Position numbers and translations under genes: made by a program
The notes under the pieces: generated by a model
What the model saw: the letters and a program-made list of their open reading frames with translations, nothing else
The model's database searches: none
Told to the model about the DNA's origin: nothing
Assembly: GCF_000219215.1 (NCBI RefSeq)
Contig: NC_015723.1
Span: 1,178,001 to 1,242,000 of the forward strand
Direction of reading: 5' to 3'
From: Cupriavidus necator N-1
GTDB taxonomy: Bacteria; Pseudomonadota; Gammaproteobacteria; Burkholderiales; Burkholderiaceae
Length of the DNA stretch: 64,000 bases
Shown: positions 52,121-61,876 of the stretch, one piece after another
Layout: each line of letters begins with the position of its first letter
How positions within the stretch are numbered: position 1 is the first letter of the stretch

Positions 52121-53254
52121 CTACAGGCTGCGCGCGATCAGCATGCGCTGGATCTCGCTGGTGCCTTCGTAGATCTGGGTGATGCGGGCGTCGCGGTAGT
52201 GACGCTCGACCGGGTAGTCTTCGAGATAGCCGTAGCCGCCGTGGATCTGCAGCGCCTTGGAGCACACGCGCTCGGCCAGTTCCGACGCATACAGTTTGGC
52301 CTGCGAGGCTTCGGACAGGCACGGCACGCCTTCGCTGCGCATGCGCGCGGCGCGGTGCACCAGCAGGCGCGCGGCGTTCAGCTCGGTGGCCATGTCGGCC
52401 AGCATGTTGGCGATGGGCGGGTGTTCGCGCAGGGCGCGGCCGAACTGGATGCGTTCCGATGCATAGCGGCACGCCGCCTCGAAGGCCGAACGCGCAATGC
52501 CGATTGCCTGCGCGGCGATGCCGATGCGCCCGCCTTCCAGGTTTGACAGCGCGATGCGGAGGCCCTCGCCGGGCTCGCCCAGCAGTGCGTCGTGCGGTAC
52601 GGTGCAGTCTTCCAGCGTGATCGCGCAGGTGTCCGAGGCTCGGATGCCCAGCTTCTTCTCGGGGGCGTGGACGATGAAGCCGGGGGTGTTTGTGGGGACC
52701 AGGAAGGCCGAGATGCCCTTCTTGCCGCGCTCGGGCTCGGTCGAGGCGAACACTACGGCGACACCGGCGCGCTGGCCGTTGGTGACGAACTGCTTGCTGC
52801 CGTTGAGCACCCAGCCGTTGTCGGTGAAGCGGGCGCGCGTGCGCAGGTTGTGCGCCTCGGAGCCGGCCTGCGGCTCGGTCAGGCAGAACGCGCCGATCAG
52901 CTCGCCGCTGGCCAGGCGCGCCAGGTAGCGTTCTTTCTGCGCATCGGTGCCATAGTGCAGGACCGGCCCGCAGCCGACCGAGTTGTGCACGCTCATCATG
53001 GTGGCGCAGGCGGCGCAGCCGGCGGCGATTTCTTCGATGGCCAGCGCATAGGCGACGTAGTCGGTATAGGTGCCGCCCCATTCCTCGGGCACGATCATGC
53101 CCAATAGCCCCAGCGCGCCCATTTCGGCGACGACTTCATCGGGCAGGCGGCCGTCGCGGTCCCATTGCGCGGCGCCCACGGCCAGCCGTTCGCTGGCAAA
53201 GGCGCGCGCGCTGTCGCGGATCATGGTTTGCTCTTCGGTATAGTCGCTGTGCAT
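52121..53254 (-). CDS. acyl-CoA dehydrogenase (isobutyryl-CoA type)
   Basis: The 377-residue flavoenzyme has the ACAD signature [19 protein letters not shown] (FAD/substrate), [13 protein letters not shown], and C-terminal [20 protein letters not shown] then [16 protein letters not shown] (catalytic Glu in YEGTSEI). It starts the valine operon and probably dehydrogenates isobutyryl-CoA or 2-methylbutyryl-CoA. Divergent from the AraC regulator. Confidence 0.92.
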   Translation of the reverse strand: MHSDYTEEQTMIRDSARAFASERLAVGAAQWDRDGRLPDEVVAEMGALGLLGMIVPEEWGGTYTDYVAYALAIEEIAAGCAACATMMSVHNSVGCGPVLHYGTDAQKERYLARLASGELIGAFCLTEPQAGSEAHNLRTRARFTDNGWVLNGSKQFVTNGQRAGVAVVFASTEPERGKKGISAFLVPTNTPGFIVHAPEKKLGIRASDTCAITLEDCTVPHDALLGEPGEGLRIALSNLEGGRIGIAAQAIGIARSAFEAACRYASERIQFGRALREHPPIANMLADMATELNAARLLVHRAARMRSEGVPCLSEASQAKLYASELAERVCSKALQIHGGYGYLEDYPVERHYRDARITQIYEGTSEIQRMLIARSL

Positions 53255-53406
53255 GGCAGTTAGGGGTGGGCGTTTTGAGCCGCGCGGCAAGTCAGGCAGA
53301 ATGCGCGCTTGGCGTTTGACCTGCGGGCAGTGTAGGAACGCCGGGGGCGGGCTCCTATGCCAAAATCCGCCAATCTTCTTGAACTCGTTTGCCACCCGCC
53401 AGCGCC

Positions 53407-54423
53407 ATGGAAAAAGGCAGTGTCGCCATCTGTTTCGTCCACCACGCCATCGCGGGGCTGCGCGCGCGTGGCATCGACCCCGATCCGGTGCTGCGTAGCG
53501 CCGGCATTGCGCCGGCGCTACTGGCGGTGCCGCAGGCGCGCGTCTCGTCCGCCAGCTACAGTGAGCTGTGGATGGCCGTGGCGGCGGCGCTGGACGATGA
53601 ATTCTTCGGGCAGGATTCGCGCAGCATGAAATGCGGCAGCTTTGCCATGCTGTGCCACGCGGTGGCCGGCAGCCGCACGCTTGCGCAGGGGCTGGAGCGC
53701 ATCACGCGGTACTTCCGGCTGCTGCTGGACGATATCGGCGTGCGGCTGGAGCGCCACGGCGATGAGGCCGCGTTGGTGCTGACCGCGCCCTGCGCGCACT
53801 TGGGGCGGCAGCCCGGCGTGTTTGCCAAGGAAACCATGCTGATCATGCTGCATGGCCTGATGAGCTGGCTGCTGCGGCGGCGCGTGCCGGTGCGGCTGGC
53901 GGCCTTCGACTACGACGAGCCGCCGTACAGCGCCGAATACCGCGTGATGTACTCGCGCCAGCTGGCCTTCGACCAGCCCGCCACGGCGCTGGTGTTCGAC
54001 GCTGCGCTGCTGGACCAGCCGGTGCGCCAGGACGAGCGCAGCCTGAAAGCCTTCCTGCGCGATGCGCCGCACAACGTGGTGGTCAAGTACTCCGACCGCG
54101 CCAGCGTGGGCGCACGGGTGCGCCGGCTGCTGCGCAACCAGCGGCCCGAGCTGTGGCCCACCTTCGACGCGCTGGCGGTCAGCCTGAACCTGTCGGCCTC
54201 ATCGCTGCGGCGCCGCTTGATGGACGAGGGCGTGAGCTACCAGGACCTGAAGGACGGGCTGCGGCGCGACCTTGCCATCGAGGCGTTGAGCCACTCCGGG
54301 CGCCCCGTGGCGGATATTGCGGCGGAACTCGGATTTGCCGAGCCGGGCGCGTTCCACCGGGCATTCCGGCGCTGGACCGGATCGCGCCCCGGCGCTTACC
54401 GTAAGTTTGCGGACGAAGCCTGA
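53407..54423 (+). CDS. AraC-family regulator, probably of the valine operon
   Basis: The 338-residue protein has an N-terminal arabinose-binding-like (PF12625-type) domain and a C-terminal double HTH ([54 protein letters not shown]). It lies divergent from the acyl-CoA dehydrogenase gene, the same relative position as MmsR in pseudomonads, where an AraC-type activator responds to 3-hydroxyisobutyrate. The second ATG ([10 protein letters not shown]) was preferred as start, being closer to the family length. Confidence 0.88.
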   Translation: MEKGSVAICFVHHAIAGLRARGIDPDPVLRSAGIAPALLAVPQARVSSASYSELWMAVAAALDDEFFGQDSRSMKCGSFAMLCHAVAGSRTLAQGLERITRYFRLLLDDIGVRLERHGDEAALVLTAPCAHLGRQPGVFAKETMLIMLHGLMSWLLRRRVPVRLAAFDYDEPPYSAEYRVMYSRQLAFDQPATALVFDAALLDQPVRQDERSLKAFLRDAPHNVVVKYSDRASVGARVRRLLRNQRPELWPTFDALAVSLNLSASSLRRRLMDEGVSYQDLKDGLRRDLAIEALSHSGRPVADIAAELGFAEPGAFHRAFRRWTGSRPGAYRKFADEA

Positions 54424-55203
54424 CCGCGGCCGATCGGTCAAAGTGGACGGGGCTAAACTGGCTTTGGCCTCGAGGGATTGAAGGTCCTGCTGCGGGCCGG
54501 GGCTGGGGTGGTCTCGGCCGATGAGGCTCTGGTGATCGAGCGCAGTCCGCCACACGTCCAAGCGCGGTGCGGCCCAAGCTCATTACTTCGCTGCAACTCG
54601 CTGATCGCGTGCCAAACCGCATCGTGTCCGTACCGCCTTGCGCCGGCGCGGCGCCGCTTTCTTATCCGGCAAGAAAACAACAGGCCTAAAGCATGAAGCC
54701 CTCAGCCTTGGACGAAGGCACCACCTGTGGGCTGTAGCAATCCTTGGCTGTCGTCAAAGCTGTTTGCTCCAGCAGTTGCACTCGACCCGTATCGTGGCTG
54801 GGGTCGACATCCGTGGGCACACATCCGCTGGCCTTCTGGCCTCGCATGTCCATGACAGCACCGCGAGGCGCGCACCGTTGCAGAAGGTGACATGCGCTGG
54901 CGTATCCCGCGGGATGCGGGAGCTTGGCTCCGCCGTCGAATACAGCCGGCGTGGCGCGGGTTCGTGGGCGTCAGCGTGACCTGTCATGATGACCTGCAAG
55001 ATGCACGCCGCCTGCGCGACGTGCCGCGCTGCCTCTCCGAGATCTTCAGCGTGGGTTTCTCTGGGCATGAAGCCTTCTTGCAAATGTGCAGTTCATCGGA
55101 TGCACAACAGCATGAATGCCTTGGATGAGACCGGCAGCAAGAAAGCTGGACGGCATGGATACCGACTTATGATCGATGGGAAACGGTTGCCGCAGTGGTA
55201 GCG
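54424..55203. other. degraded DNA, no supported gene
   Basis: Only short, mutually overlapping frames are present. A 109-codon minus-strand frame (54754-55083) contains RIPRDTPAHVTFCNGARLAV but I cannot match it to a family. Base composition is less GC-rich than the flanks. It fits a decayed mobile-element segment joined to the DUF3158-like remnant. Confidence 0.4.
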
Positions 55204-55653
55204 TCAATGGCGGCAGCCTGCGGGGCGAGAAACTCGCCTCACGAGGGCGGGTGGAACCCGGTGGGACCGCAGTAAGACTACCCCCAAGGGGATGCCCAGG
55301 ATACGCCACAGGTGAATCGCCTCGGCCCGTGCCATGTTGCTAGTGCATTCCTTGGCGTGGCGGGCGATGCTGTGGGTCAGGCTTATCTGCATGTTGAGCG
55401 CGATGCGCCACAGCTACATCACATACAGGTCGTCGTCGATCAGCGAGTCCGGTATTACGAGGCGGCCGAGCAGCGACTCCCACAAGGCCACGCCCATGGA
55501 TGAGCAGTCAATATAGCGCCAGCGCAGGAGAGTCGTCCCTGCGCCAATGGTTTTCGTGGCCAGTTGCACATCGAGCAGGTCAAATGGGTAGGCGCTTGCC
55601 TGGGGCAGCACGCGCCGCTGTGCCAGGACGATCAAGCTGGCGCGCAGCGCCAA
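55204..55653 (-). pseudogene. DUF3158-like ICE gene remnant with in-frame stop
   Basis: One minus-strand frame stays open over about 150 codons except for one TAG between 55393 and 55414. It reads LIVLAQRRVLPQASAYPFDL, then GAGTTLLRWRYIDCSSMGVA, LWESLL, and after the stop LWRIALNMQISLTHSIARHA. From memory this matches DUF3158 proteins of integrative and conjugative elements (T-x-LRWR, MGVALW, RIALNMQISL-HTIAR). The N-terminus is short and the C-terminal 40 residues look unrelated, so the gene is broken. Confidence 0.55.
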
Positions 55654-55688
55654 GTCATTGGCTGGTCAAGGCCTCCAGACTCTCCCTT

Positions 55689-55716
55689 ACCTTTAAAAGG
55701 TTGTAAAAGGCCTTTT
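55689..55716. repeat. clustered AAAAGG palindromes
   Basis: ACCTTT-A-AAAGGT (55689-55701) and AAAAGGCCTTTT (55705-55716) are both perfect dyads, sharing the AAAAGG half-site, just upstream of the DUF3158-like frame. They may be a regulator or replication-protein binding site from the old element. Confidence 0.5.
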
Positions 55717-55754
55717 AGGTAGGCTACGTGTTCCAGCCGTTGGAAGGCCGGCTG

Positions 55755-55783
55755 TGCCAGCTATCCCCTGGGGATAGCTGGCA
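55755..55783. repeat. perfect 29-bp inverted repeat
   Basis: Arms TGCCAGCTATCCCC (55755-55768) and GGGGATAGCTGGCA (55770-55783) surround a single T. No T-run flanks it, so it is not a typical terminator. Its location next to element remnants suggests a partition, transfer or recombination site. Confidence 0.8.
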
Positions 55784-55953
55784 GTGTTCGGCTAGTTCAT
55801 GGGCTGTGCACGCTGTACCTCTCGTGCTCAATACCAGGCGACCTGTTTGTCAGTGCGCGTCTGCCTTCTTCCTCAAGCCCCATGCCTGGGGCGAGTCGGA
55901 TGGTTGGGCTTGGAGCGGCGCTTGCAAGCGCGAATCTTGACCCTTCAGCCCTT

Positions 55954-56646
55954 CTACAGACGGATATCAACGGAAGTTGGCGTGGCGAATAGCTTGGGTT
56001 CCTTGCCGAGCGGAAACCCGATCACGTACAGGACGTTAGCTGGCATTGGCCTGTCCGGGTCCGAGCTTCCCTTCAGCAGCACTTGGCGCTCGGCATAGCA
56101 GAGCGAAACGCCAAGGGTCTTGAGCACATCGATGTTGGCTTGCATCGTGTCCGACGCCTCGCGCTTCTCTGCTTCGGTATAGGCGTCCAGGGCATCGCGG
56201 TAGTTGCGGAAATATTCCATCAGTGCGGCGAAGCGTTTGTCCGCTTCGCCGCCCATTTCGAAGGCCAGCTCCGACATGTCCATCGTGCTGGTCTGCGCCA
56301 GCTCCGCCAACTGCTTACCCGTGGTCAGCCGAATCGCCGCGAAGGTGACGTGCTCCCGGTCGAACTGTTCCTGCGCTGCCTTGAGTTCGTCTTCTGGTGG
56401 AATCGCGAATGGCTTGTTAAGCGCGTCGATGTCCAGGAAATCGAACGCGCTAGCCAGCGCCCGGCAGATGTCGGGGCCAGCGGGCCAGCCTTGTTCGACG
56501 CGCTGAACGGTCCGCACGTTGAGTCCTGCGATCACGGCTAGCTGCTCTTGCGTCCATTGCCGGGCGTCGCGGAATACCTTGATGCAGACAGCCAGCTCGG
56601 CGGGAGTCAGTAGGCGTACTGGTGGCGTGTTTTCCGTTGCATTCAT
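55954..56646 (-). CDS. XRE-family helix-turn-helix regulator
   Basis: The 230-residue protein has an N-terminal Cro/CI HTH (about 18-70, QWTQEQLAVIAGLNVRTVQR, VEQGWPAGPDICRALA) and a helical C-terminal domain of unknown function. It lies 15 bp after the MFS gene on the same strand, so it is probably in an operon with it and part of the island. The cargo signal is unknown. Confidence 0.75.
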   Translation of the reverse strand: MNATENTPPVRLLTPAELAVCIKVFRDARQWTQEQLAVIAGLNVRTVQRVEQGWPAGPDICRALASAFDFLDIDALNKPFAIPPEDELKAAQEQFDREHVTFAAIRLTTGKQLAELAQTSTMDMSELAFEMGGEADKRFAALMEYFRNYRDALDAYTEAEKREASDTMQANIDVLKTLGVSLCYAERQVLLKGSSDPDRPMPANVLYVIGFPLGKEPKLFATPTSVDIRL

Positions 56647-56661
56647 TTCGTTGCTCCTTCG

Positions 56662-58032
56662 TTATCGACTGACTTGGCCAGCCGTGCTGGCCACGCCATT
56701 GCGCATGGCATGGCCGCATTTGGCGAGGGGCCAGAGCGCTAGCGAGAGGCCGACAGCTGCCAGTACTGCCACATAGTGAGCCGGCGCCATTGCGTCGTGC
56801 TGTAGCCACAGCGTGAGGATCATCGGCGTGACGCCGCCAAAGACTGCGTAAGACATGTTGTAGGCAAACGAGAGACCGGTGAACCGCACCGGTGCCGGAA
56901 AGGCACGCACGCCGGCAATCGGCACAGTGGCGATGGTGCCGACGAACAGACCCAGCAGTCCGTAGTGCCAGAACAGCGTGCCAGGCGTGCCGGGCAGGCT
57001 GTCGTAGAAGAGGTAAGCGGTCACGAACAGGCCACCCCAGCCGATCAGCATGACGGCGCGGGTGCCAATGCGGTCGCTCGCCCAACCGACGATCACGCAG
57101 CCGATGGTCAGCGCGAGTGTAGCGAAGGCATTGGTCTCGAGCGCAAGCGCGGCGGGAATGTGGTGCACCTTCTGTAGGTAGGCGGGCGTGTACAGCACCA
57201 CCACGACGATAGAGGTAGAAAGTACCCAGGTCAGCAATGCGACGAACAGACTGGCCGAGCGGTGCTCGCGCAGCACGGTGCGGATCGGGAGTTCGCGCGC
57301 CAGATTGCTGCGCTCAGCCAACTCGCGGAACACGGGGGTCTCATGAAGAAACCGGCGCAGGTACACCGACACAAGTCCGAAGACGCCGCCCAGGATAAAA
57401 GGGATGCGCCAGGCGAAATCGCTCACCTGCTCAGGCGTGTAGTGGCGATTGATGGCGACCGCCACGAGCGAACCCAGCAGGATGCCACCCGTGATGCCCG
57501 AGGTCAGGGTCCCGATGCCGAAACCGTAGTGCCGGCTCGGCACGTGTTCGCCGACAAACACCCAGGCACCAGGCATCTCGCCACCGATGGCCGCGCCCTG
57601 CAGCACGCGCATCGCCAGCAGCAGCAGCGGTGCCGCGACGCCGATGCTGGCGTAGGTGGGCAGCAGGCCGATCATCAGCGTGGGCGCGGCCATCAGCAAG
57701 ATCGACAGCGTGAACATGCGCTTGCGGCCAAGCCGGTCACCAAAGTGGGCGATCACGATGCCGCCCAGCGGGCGTGCCAGGTAGCCGGCGGCGAAAATGC
57801 CGAACGTCTGCAGTTGTCGCAGCCAATCTGGCATGTTGGGCGGGAAGAATAGCGCGCCCAGTACCGTGACGAAGAAGACGTAGATGACGAAGTCATAGAA
57901 TTCGAGCGTGCCGCCGAGGGCGGCAAGACCCAAGGTCTTGTAGTCGCGAGCAGCCAGCGTGCGCGCCGGTGCGGGTAAGGCGCCGCCCGGTACGCTCAGG
58001 AGATTCACATGCGGTTCTTGTTGTGGATTCAC
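56662..58032 (-). CDS. MFS transporter, metabolite:H+ symporter (MHS) family
   Basis: The 456-residue membrane protein has about 12 helices. It carries GGTLEFYDFVIYVFFVTVLG, HFGDRLGRKRMFTLSILLMA (loop 2-3), RVLQGAAIGGEMPGAWVFVG and HETPVFREL, the ProP/KgtP/ShiA-like pattern. It probably imports a carboxylate or betaine-type solute. With the downstream XRE gene it forms the intact part of the decayed island. Confidence 0.88.
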   Translation of the reverse strand: MNPQQEPHVNLLSVPGGALPAPARTLAARDYKTLGLAALGGTLEFYDFVIYVFFVTVLGALFFPPNMPDWLRQLQTFGIFAAGYLARPLGGIVIAHFGDRLGRKRMFTLSILLMAAPTLMIGLLPTYASIGVAAPLLLLAMRVLQGAAIGGEMPGAWVFVGEHVPSRHYGFGIGTLTSGITGGILLGSLVAVAINRHYTPEQVSDFAWRIPFILGGVFGLVSVYLRRFLHETPVFRELAERSNLARELPIRTVLREHRSASLFVALLTWVLSTSIVVVVLYTPAYLQKVHHIPAALALETNAFATLALTIGCVIVGWASDRIGTRAVMLIGWGGLFVTAYLFYDSLPGTPGTLFWHYGLLGLFVGTIATVPIAGVRAFPAPVRFTGLSFAYNMSYAVFGGVTPMILTLWLQHDAMAPAHYVAVLAAVGLSLALWPLAKCGHAMRNGVASTAGQVSR

Positions 58033-58302
58033 GTTCGGTCCTCGTCAGGTAGTGATCAATGGACTTCGGTCAGGGCCGGTCCTTTTGAGACCAAGACCCC
58101 CATCGTTTGCGCGTGAGGGATGCCGATCAGGCATCGTCCGGTGCGCCACGCCTGCATGGAAATGCACAGTTGGTGCGCGGACATCAAGTCGTGCGCACCT
58201 TCTTTCCATGCTGGTCTTTGTGCGGAATCGACGCCGTGCTGCAACCAATGAGGCGCAGCAGAGGGCTGCCGGGCCGGCTACCGGAATGGCCAGCGGGTCC
58301 GG

Positions 58303-58653
58303 TCAGTCGGGGATCGAACCGTCAACCTGCGCCAGCTGCGCATACGCCGAAAGCGGTCGGTTTGGCCGGAAGTACAGGTCGCGAAGAATCGGCTTTTTGA
58401 GCGGTCCAACGATGGATGCCAGGTCGGACAGCTTCACATGGCCCAGTTCGGGCATGCCGATACCCACGTCGCACAAACCGTATGCGGTGTCGCCATCGGC
58501 GGGGTCGAGCGCGGCCAAGACCCATGTCGCATGCGCGTCAGGGGTAAACAGCCGCACCACGGGCAGCGGGTCGCTGGCGTGGCCGGTTGCGTACGCGCGG
58601 CCGTTTGCGAGCAGTTGCTCGCGTTGTTCGACGGTGATCAGGGGTTGATTCAT
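58303..58653 (-). CDS. DUF2958-family protein
   Basis: The 116-residue protein (MNQPLITVEQREQLLANG...) has RLFTPDAHATWVLAALDPAD, GDTAYGLCDVGIGMPELGHV and KLSDLASIVGPL, the DUF2958 pattern found on plasmids and Tn4371-type elements. The function is unknown. A truncated second copy lies upstream at 58878-59000. Its ATG is preceded by AGGATGC. Confidence 0.75.
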   Translation of the reverse strand: MNQPLITVEQREQLLANGRAYATGHASDPLPVVRLFTPDAHATWVLAALDPADGDTAYGLCDVGIGMPELGHVKLSDLASIVGPLKKPILRDLYFRPNRPLSAYAQLAQVDGSIPD

Positions 58654-58877
58654 GGTTGCATCCTCATGAGAGATTCGCTCCACGGCGAAGCGAAGCGATA
58701 CCGGCCGCACGCCATAGCGCGAGCCGTGAGACCCGAACACGGTCGATGCGGGCCGGCGTTGACGGCTAGCGGCGTGCGGCAGCGTTGAACACTTTTCCCC
58801 GCAGCGTGAATAGCGGCGGCCGCGGAACACGCTCGCCCATGGCCTACTGGCGCGGGTTCGGCGGGAGGTTGAGGCTA

Positions 58878-59000
58878 GCATGCGCGTCCGGCGTGAACAG
58901 CCGCACCACGGGAAGCGGGTCAATGCCCTGACGGGCAGCGCGCGCCTCGCCATCGCCGAGCAGTTGCGCACGTTCATCAATAGCGGTGAGCCGACGGACG
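58878..59000 (-). pseudogene. truncated second copy of the DUF2958 gene
   Basis: The minus strand reads LTAIDERAQLLGDGEARAAR, then QGIDPLPVVRLFTPDAHA, aligning with the N-terminal half of the gene at 58303-58653, then switches abruptly to unrelated SLNLPPN. The join at DAHA, near 58878, is the breakpoint. The segments 58654-58877 and 59001-59191 show no other supported gene. Confidence 0.7.
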
Positions 59001-59191
59001 GTGACGGAATCGTGGATAGCAGAAAAAGCACGGATGTGGCCTCCCTAATCTGTCTGAATCCGCAGATGCAGATTTCAAGGAAAAGCGTTGGGCGAACAAC
59101 AAACACAGGCTGCACCGCTTGCAATCGAGGCACAGTGGTGAACCTGGAGGGGCGAGCCATTTTCCCGCCCCAACGGACGGCTTCCCACTCG

Positions 59192-59221
59192 GGGAATATC
59201 CCATTTTGGACTATTCCAAAA
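59192..59221. promoter_or_regulatory. dyad operators before the small XRE gene
   Basis: GGGA-ATA-TCCC (59192-59202) and TTTTGGA-CTAT-TCCAAAA (59204-59221) are adjacent perfect dyads sharing a GGA/TCC core, 44 bp before the XRE gene start. They probably bind that regulator. Confidence 0.6.
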
Positions 59222-59264
59222 CAGACTGCAAGGTGCTGCTTTACCTCAGCCTCGCCTTGCTGTA

Positions 59265-59522
59265 ATGGAAAAGACGATCTACACGGAGCAATACGGCCAC
59301 ATGCTCGCAGCCCTTCGTTCAGCCAGAGAAGCGGCGAAGCTCACCCAGATTCAACTTGCTGAGAAGTTGGATGCTCCGCAGTCGTTCGTGAGCAAATGTG
59401 AACGCGGAGAGCGAAGATTGGACGTCATCGAGTTGCGGCTCTGGTGCGCCGCTCTCGGTGTATCGCTGAGCGAGTTCGTCACCAGTCTTGAACAGGCGAT
59501 TGCCCGTTCCAAAGGGCGCTGA
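59265..59522 (+). CDS. small XRE-family regulator, 85 aa
   Basis: The protein is almost only a Cro/CI HTH (about 10-70: LRSAREAAKLTQIQLAEKLD, APQSFVSKCERGERRLDVIE). Size and lack of a second domain resemble phage repressors or restriction-modification controller proteins. No partner restriction or toxin gene is seen beside it. It has strong dyads upstream, so it is probably self-regulated. Confidence 0.8.
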   Translation: MEKTIYTEQYGHMLAALRSAREAAKLTQIQLAEKLDAPQSFVSKCERGERRLDVIELRLWCAALGVSLSEFVTSLEQAIARSKGR

Positions 59523-60234
59523 GCGATTGGCGCGAGCGGTAGAGGATATGCAAAGGCACATCGCGATCAGGACTGCCAAAAGGGCGACGACCGGGCGCGT
59601 TCGTAACAGGCTGAGTCAGCGGCATAGTTCCCCGGCGCCATGGGATCGTTTTGGGGTGAATCAGGCCGCTTGCTTACTGCGCGGCCAGTTCAGGTTGTGC
59701 ATGCTGTCGTCTTCCTTGATCAGACGAACGTAGATCGTCGCCGGAGCGAGGGATCACCGATGGTCACGGACGGGTAGGATCGCTCGGACTGGCTAACGCT
59801 CTTCCACGCCGCCCCAATGTACGTGGCCGCAGGGATGCGGAAATCGAGGGCTCTTGCTGGACGGGCCCGTTCGCGACGCGCACGCGAGTGTGTTGATTTG
59901 AGCCGATCGAGGTGCGGGCGGGTTGTATTCGCCCGAAGGTTGCTTGCAACGACGGGTTCATCTTACGATGGACGTCGGCGTACGAGGTGCAAGGGTTGGC
60001 CGGTCTTGCGTGGTTGGCCCTGGCCGCTGCCCTAGAGCCTGGTGGCCAAGCTGGAGGACGAATGTGCTGGAGCGAACGCCCAGTCAGGCATCCTACCAAA
60101 AGGGACTTGACATACTAAAGCTGCCGCAAGTTGGCAGCCGAACTTGGCAATGTATTGTCTCTCCGCGATGCAACGCAGCCAGTCAAGCATGGCGTTCGTC
60201 CTCTTCGAATTAATGCCCGCAGGATCTCCATCGA
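59523..60234. other. gene-poor island end
   Basis: Apart from the DUF736-like remnant, no gene is supported here. The frames seen are short and lack ribosome-binding sites. The island appears to end before the GGDEF gene stop at 60235. No direct repeat that would mark an attachment site was found by eye. Confidence 0.4.
59661..59850 (-). pseudogene. DUF736-like remnant with frameshift
   Basis: The minus strand reads LDFRIPAATYIGAAWKSVSQ then SERSYPSVTIGDPSL in one frame. After about 59743-59747 it continues in another as APATIYVRLIKEDDSMHNLN, WPRSKQAA and a stop. DUF736 proteins have PDFRI, GAAWK-T, DPSF-APIYA-L and a WSR end, which fits if one base is lost. Such proteins sit near DUF2958 on conjugative elements. 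Confidence 0.55.
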
Positions 60235-61448
60235 TCAGAGCGCGTGCGCGGCCTCTGGTGCCGCGTGAGTAGCCGAGGCAGACTCGCTATGCGCCGTTAC
60301 GCGATTGCGCCCGCCCACCTTGGCGCGATACAGCGCCGCATCGGCACGCGCGCTCAGCTGCGCCAGCGTCAGGCCCGGATGCCAGTCGGCGGTGCCGCCG
60401 CTGACGTTATAGCGCACGGTGTGGCTGGCGCCGTCCGACGCGACCGTCGTGACCGCTTGGCGCTGCACGCTGGCGCGGATGCGCTCCGCCAACGCGCTGG
60501 CACCCGCCTCGCCGGTCGCGGGCAGCAGCACCATGAACTCTTCGCCGCCGAGGCGGCCCAGCAGGTCGCCGGGCCGCAGTTGCGCCGCCGCCAGTCTTGC
60601 GAACGCCTGCAGCACGGCATCGCCGGCCGCGTGGCCGTAGGTGTCGTTGACCGACTTGAAATGGTCGATGTCGACGATCAGCAGCGCGGGGGCCGGATTG
60701 CCGCCGGCGGCGCGCGCCAGCTCGCGCTGGGCGCCTTCCTCGAACGCCTTGCGCGACAGCACGCCCGTCAGCGTATCGGTATTGGCGACCGCTTCAAGCC
60801 GGCGCACGATGGCGTCATGGATCATCAGCACCGCGCCCATGGTCATCGCCGGCATCACCAGTGCGCCCAGGGTCAGGAAAAAACTGTGTTGACCAGCATC
60901 GATTCCGGCAGGTAGGGATTGCCCAGCCACTGCAGCGCGGACAGTGTGCCGCGCACTGCATGGCCGGTGGCGAAGAACAGCGCGAAGCAGGCGGTCGTGA
61001 TAAAGAACCGTGCCGATTGTCCGCGCGGGCGGCGGCGCAGCAAGGTCAGCCCGACCAGCGCGCACAGCACCGCATGGAAGACCGAGACAATGACGACGCG
61101 CGTGGTGAAGACGTCGACGGCATGGCGCCAGACAATCACGCCCGCAGTTGTCACCGCCGTTGCCGCCAGCAGCCGCCGCCACGGCGGCACGCCGCCGCAG
61201 AAGCGAACGCTGCCGGCGTAGAACAGCGCCAGCGACCACGCCAGCGCGGCGTTGGCAACGCCGACCGACAACAAATCCGGAATCATGCTGCGCAGCGAGA
61301 ACAGCACCAACGCTCCGGTTGCGGTCAGGTTGGCATTGCACCATTCGCCCACGCCGGGCAGCTCGCAGCGGCGCAGCGACCACACGATGGCCAGCATCAT
61401 GGCGCTGAGCGCAGTCGTGATGGTGAGCAGGGCGATCGGCACGGACAT
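60235..61448 (-). pseudogene. membrane GGDEF diguanylate cyclase with one-base frameshift
   Basis: From MSVPIALLTITTALSAMM the first frame encodes about six hydrophobic helices, ending ESMLVNTVFS and a stop at 60873. The second frame continues it as FFLTLGALVMPAMTMGAVLM, DTLTGVLSRKAFEEG, DIDHFKSVNDTYGHAAGD and the active-site GRLGGEEFMVLLPA. Adding one base to the A6 run at 60878-60883 (T6 on the coding strand) joins them. The intact protein would make c-di-GMP at the inner membrane. It may be a decayed gene, a sequence error or a slippage site. Confidence 0.7.
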
Positions 61449-61641
61449 CGGACAGGGGCTGGCGGCGGCGTGGCTGGAATGCGCCGGACCGGCGCGACCC
61501 GTAATGATAAGGGGCGAGCGGGCCCTGCGGGCGCCGCCGGGGGGCGCCGTCGCGCTGTCCGTGGCATGTGAGGCGGCCGCCTCCTGTGCCGGGGCTGCCG
61601 CGGCGCCTGGGCTAGTCGCTTCGTCGTGGCGCTTCGCGCGG

Positions 61642-61749
61642 CTAGTCGGCGCACAGCGCCGGGTCATTGCGCAACAACCACCGCGCGGCGATCAGCAGCG
61701 CTGCCAGGCAGCCGAGGATATAGCCGCCGAGGGAGACGACGTGGTTCAT
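61642..61749 (-). CDS. 35-residue membrane mini-protein
   Basis: The ORF encodes MNHVVSLGGYILGCLAALLI followed by AARWLLRNDPALCAD. It has one hydrophobic helix (about 6-26). It starts 107 bp before its stop and lies upstream of the GGDEF gene on the same strand. The ribosome-binding site (GGGG) is weak, so the call is tentative. Confidence 0.45.
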   Translation of the reverse strand: MNHVVSLGGYILGCLAALLIAARWLLRNDPALCAD

Positions 61750-61876
61750 GATGTGACCCCATCTTGTTCCGGCTCTGGGGCCGGTCGAGCAGCAATTATG
61801 GGGTCGGGCCCGGCACCGGGCATCCCCTGATTGGGGGGGCGGTGCGGGGCAGTGGGTGCGTTTGAGCGCTCAGGCG

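Noticed and set aside
51270..53081. A 603-codon minus-strand frame across the mmsA/acyl-CoA dehydrogenase boundary
   Set aside because: It runs in the wrong frame through both real genes and has Arg/Gly-rich, shadow-type composition.
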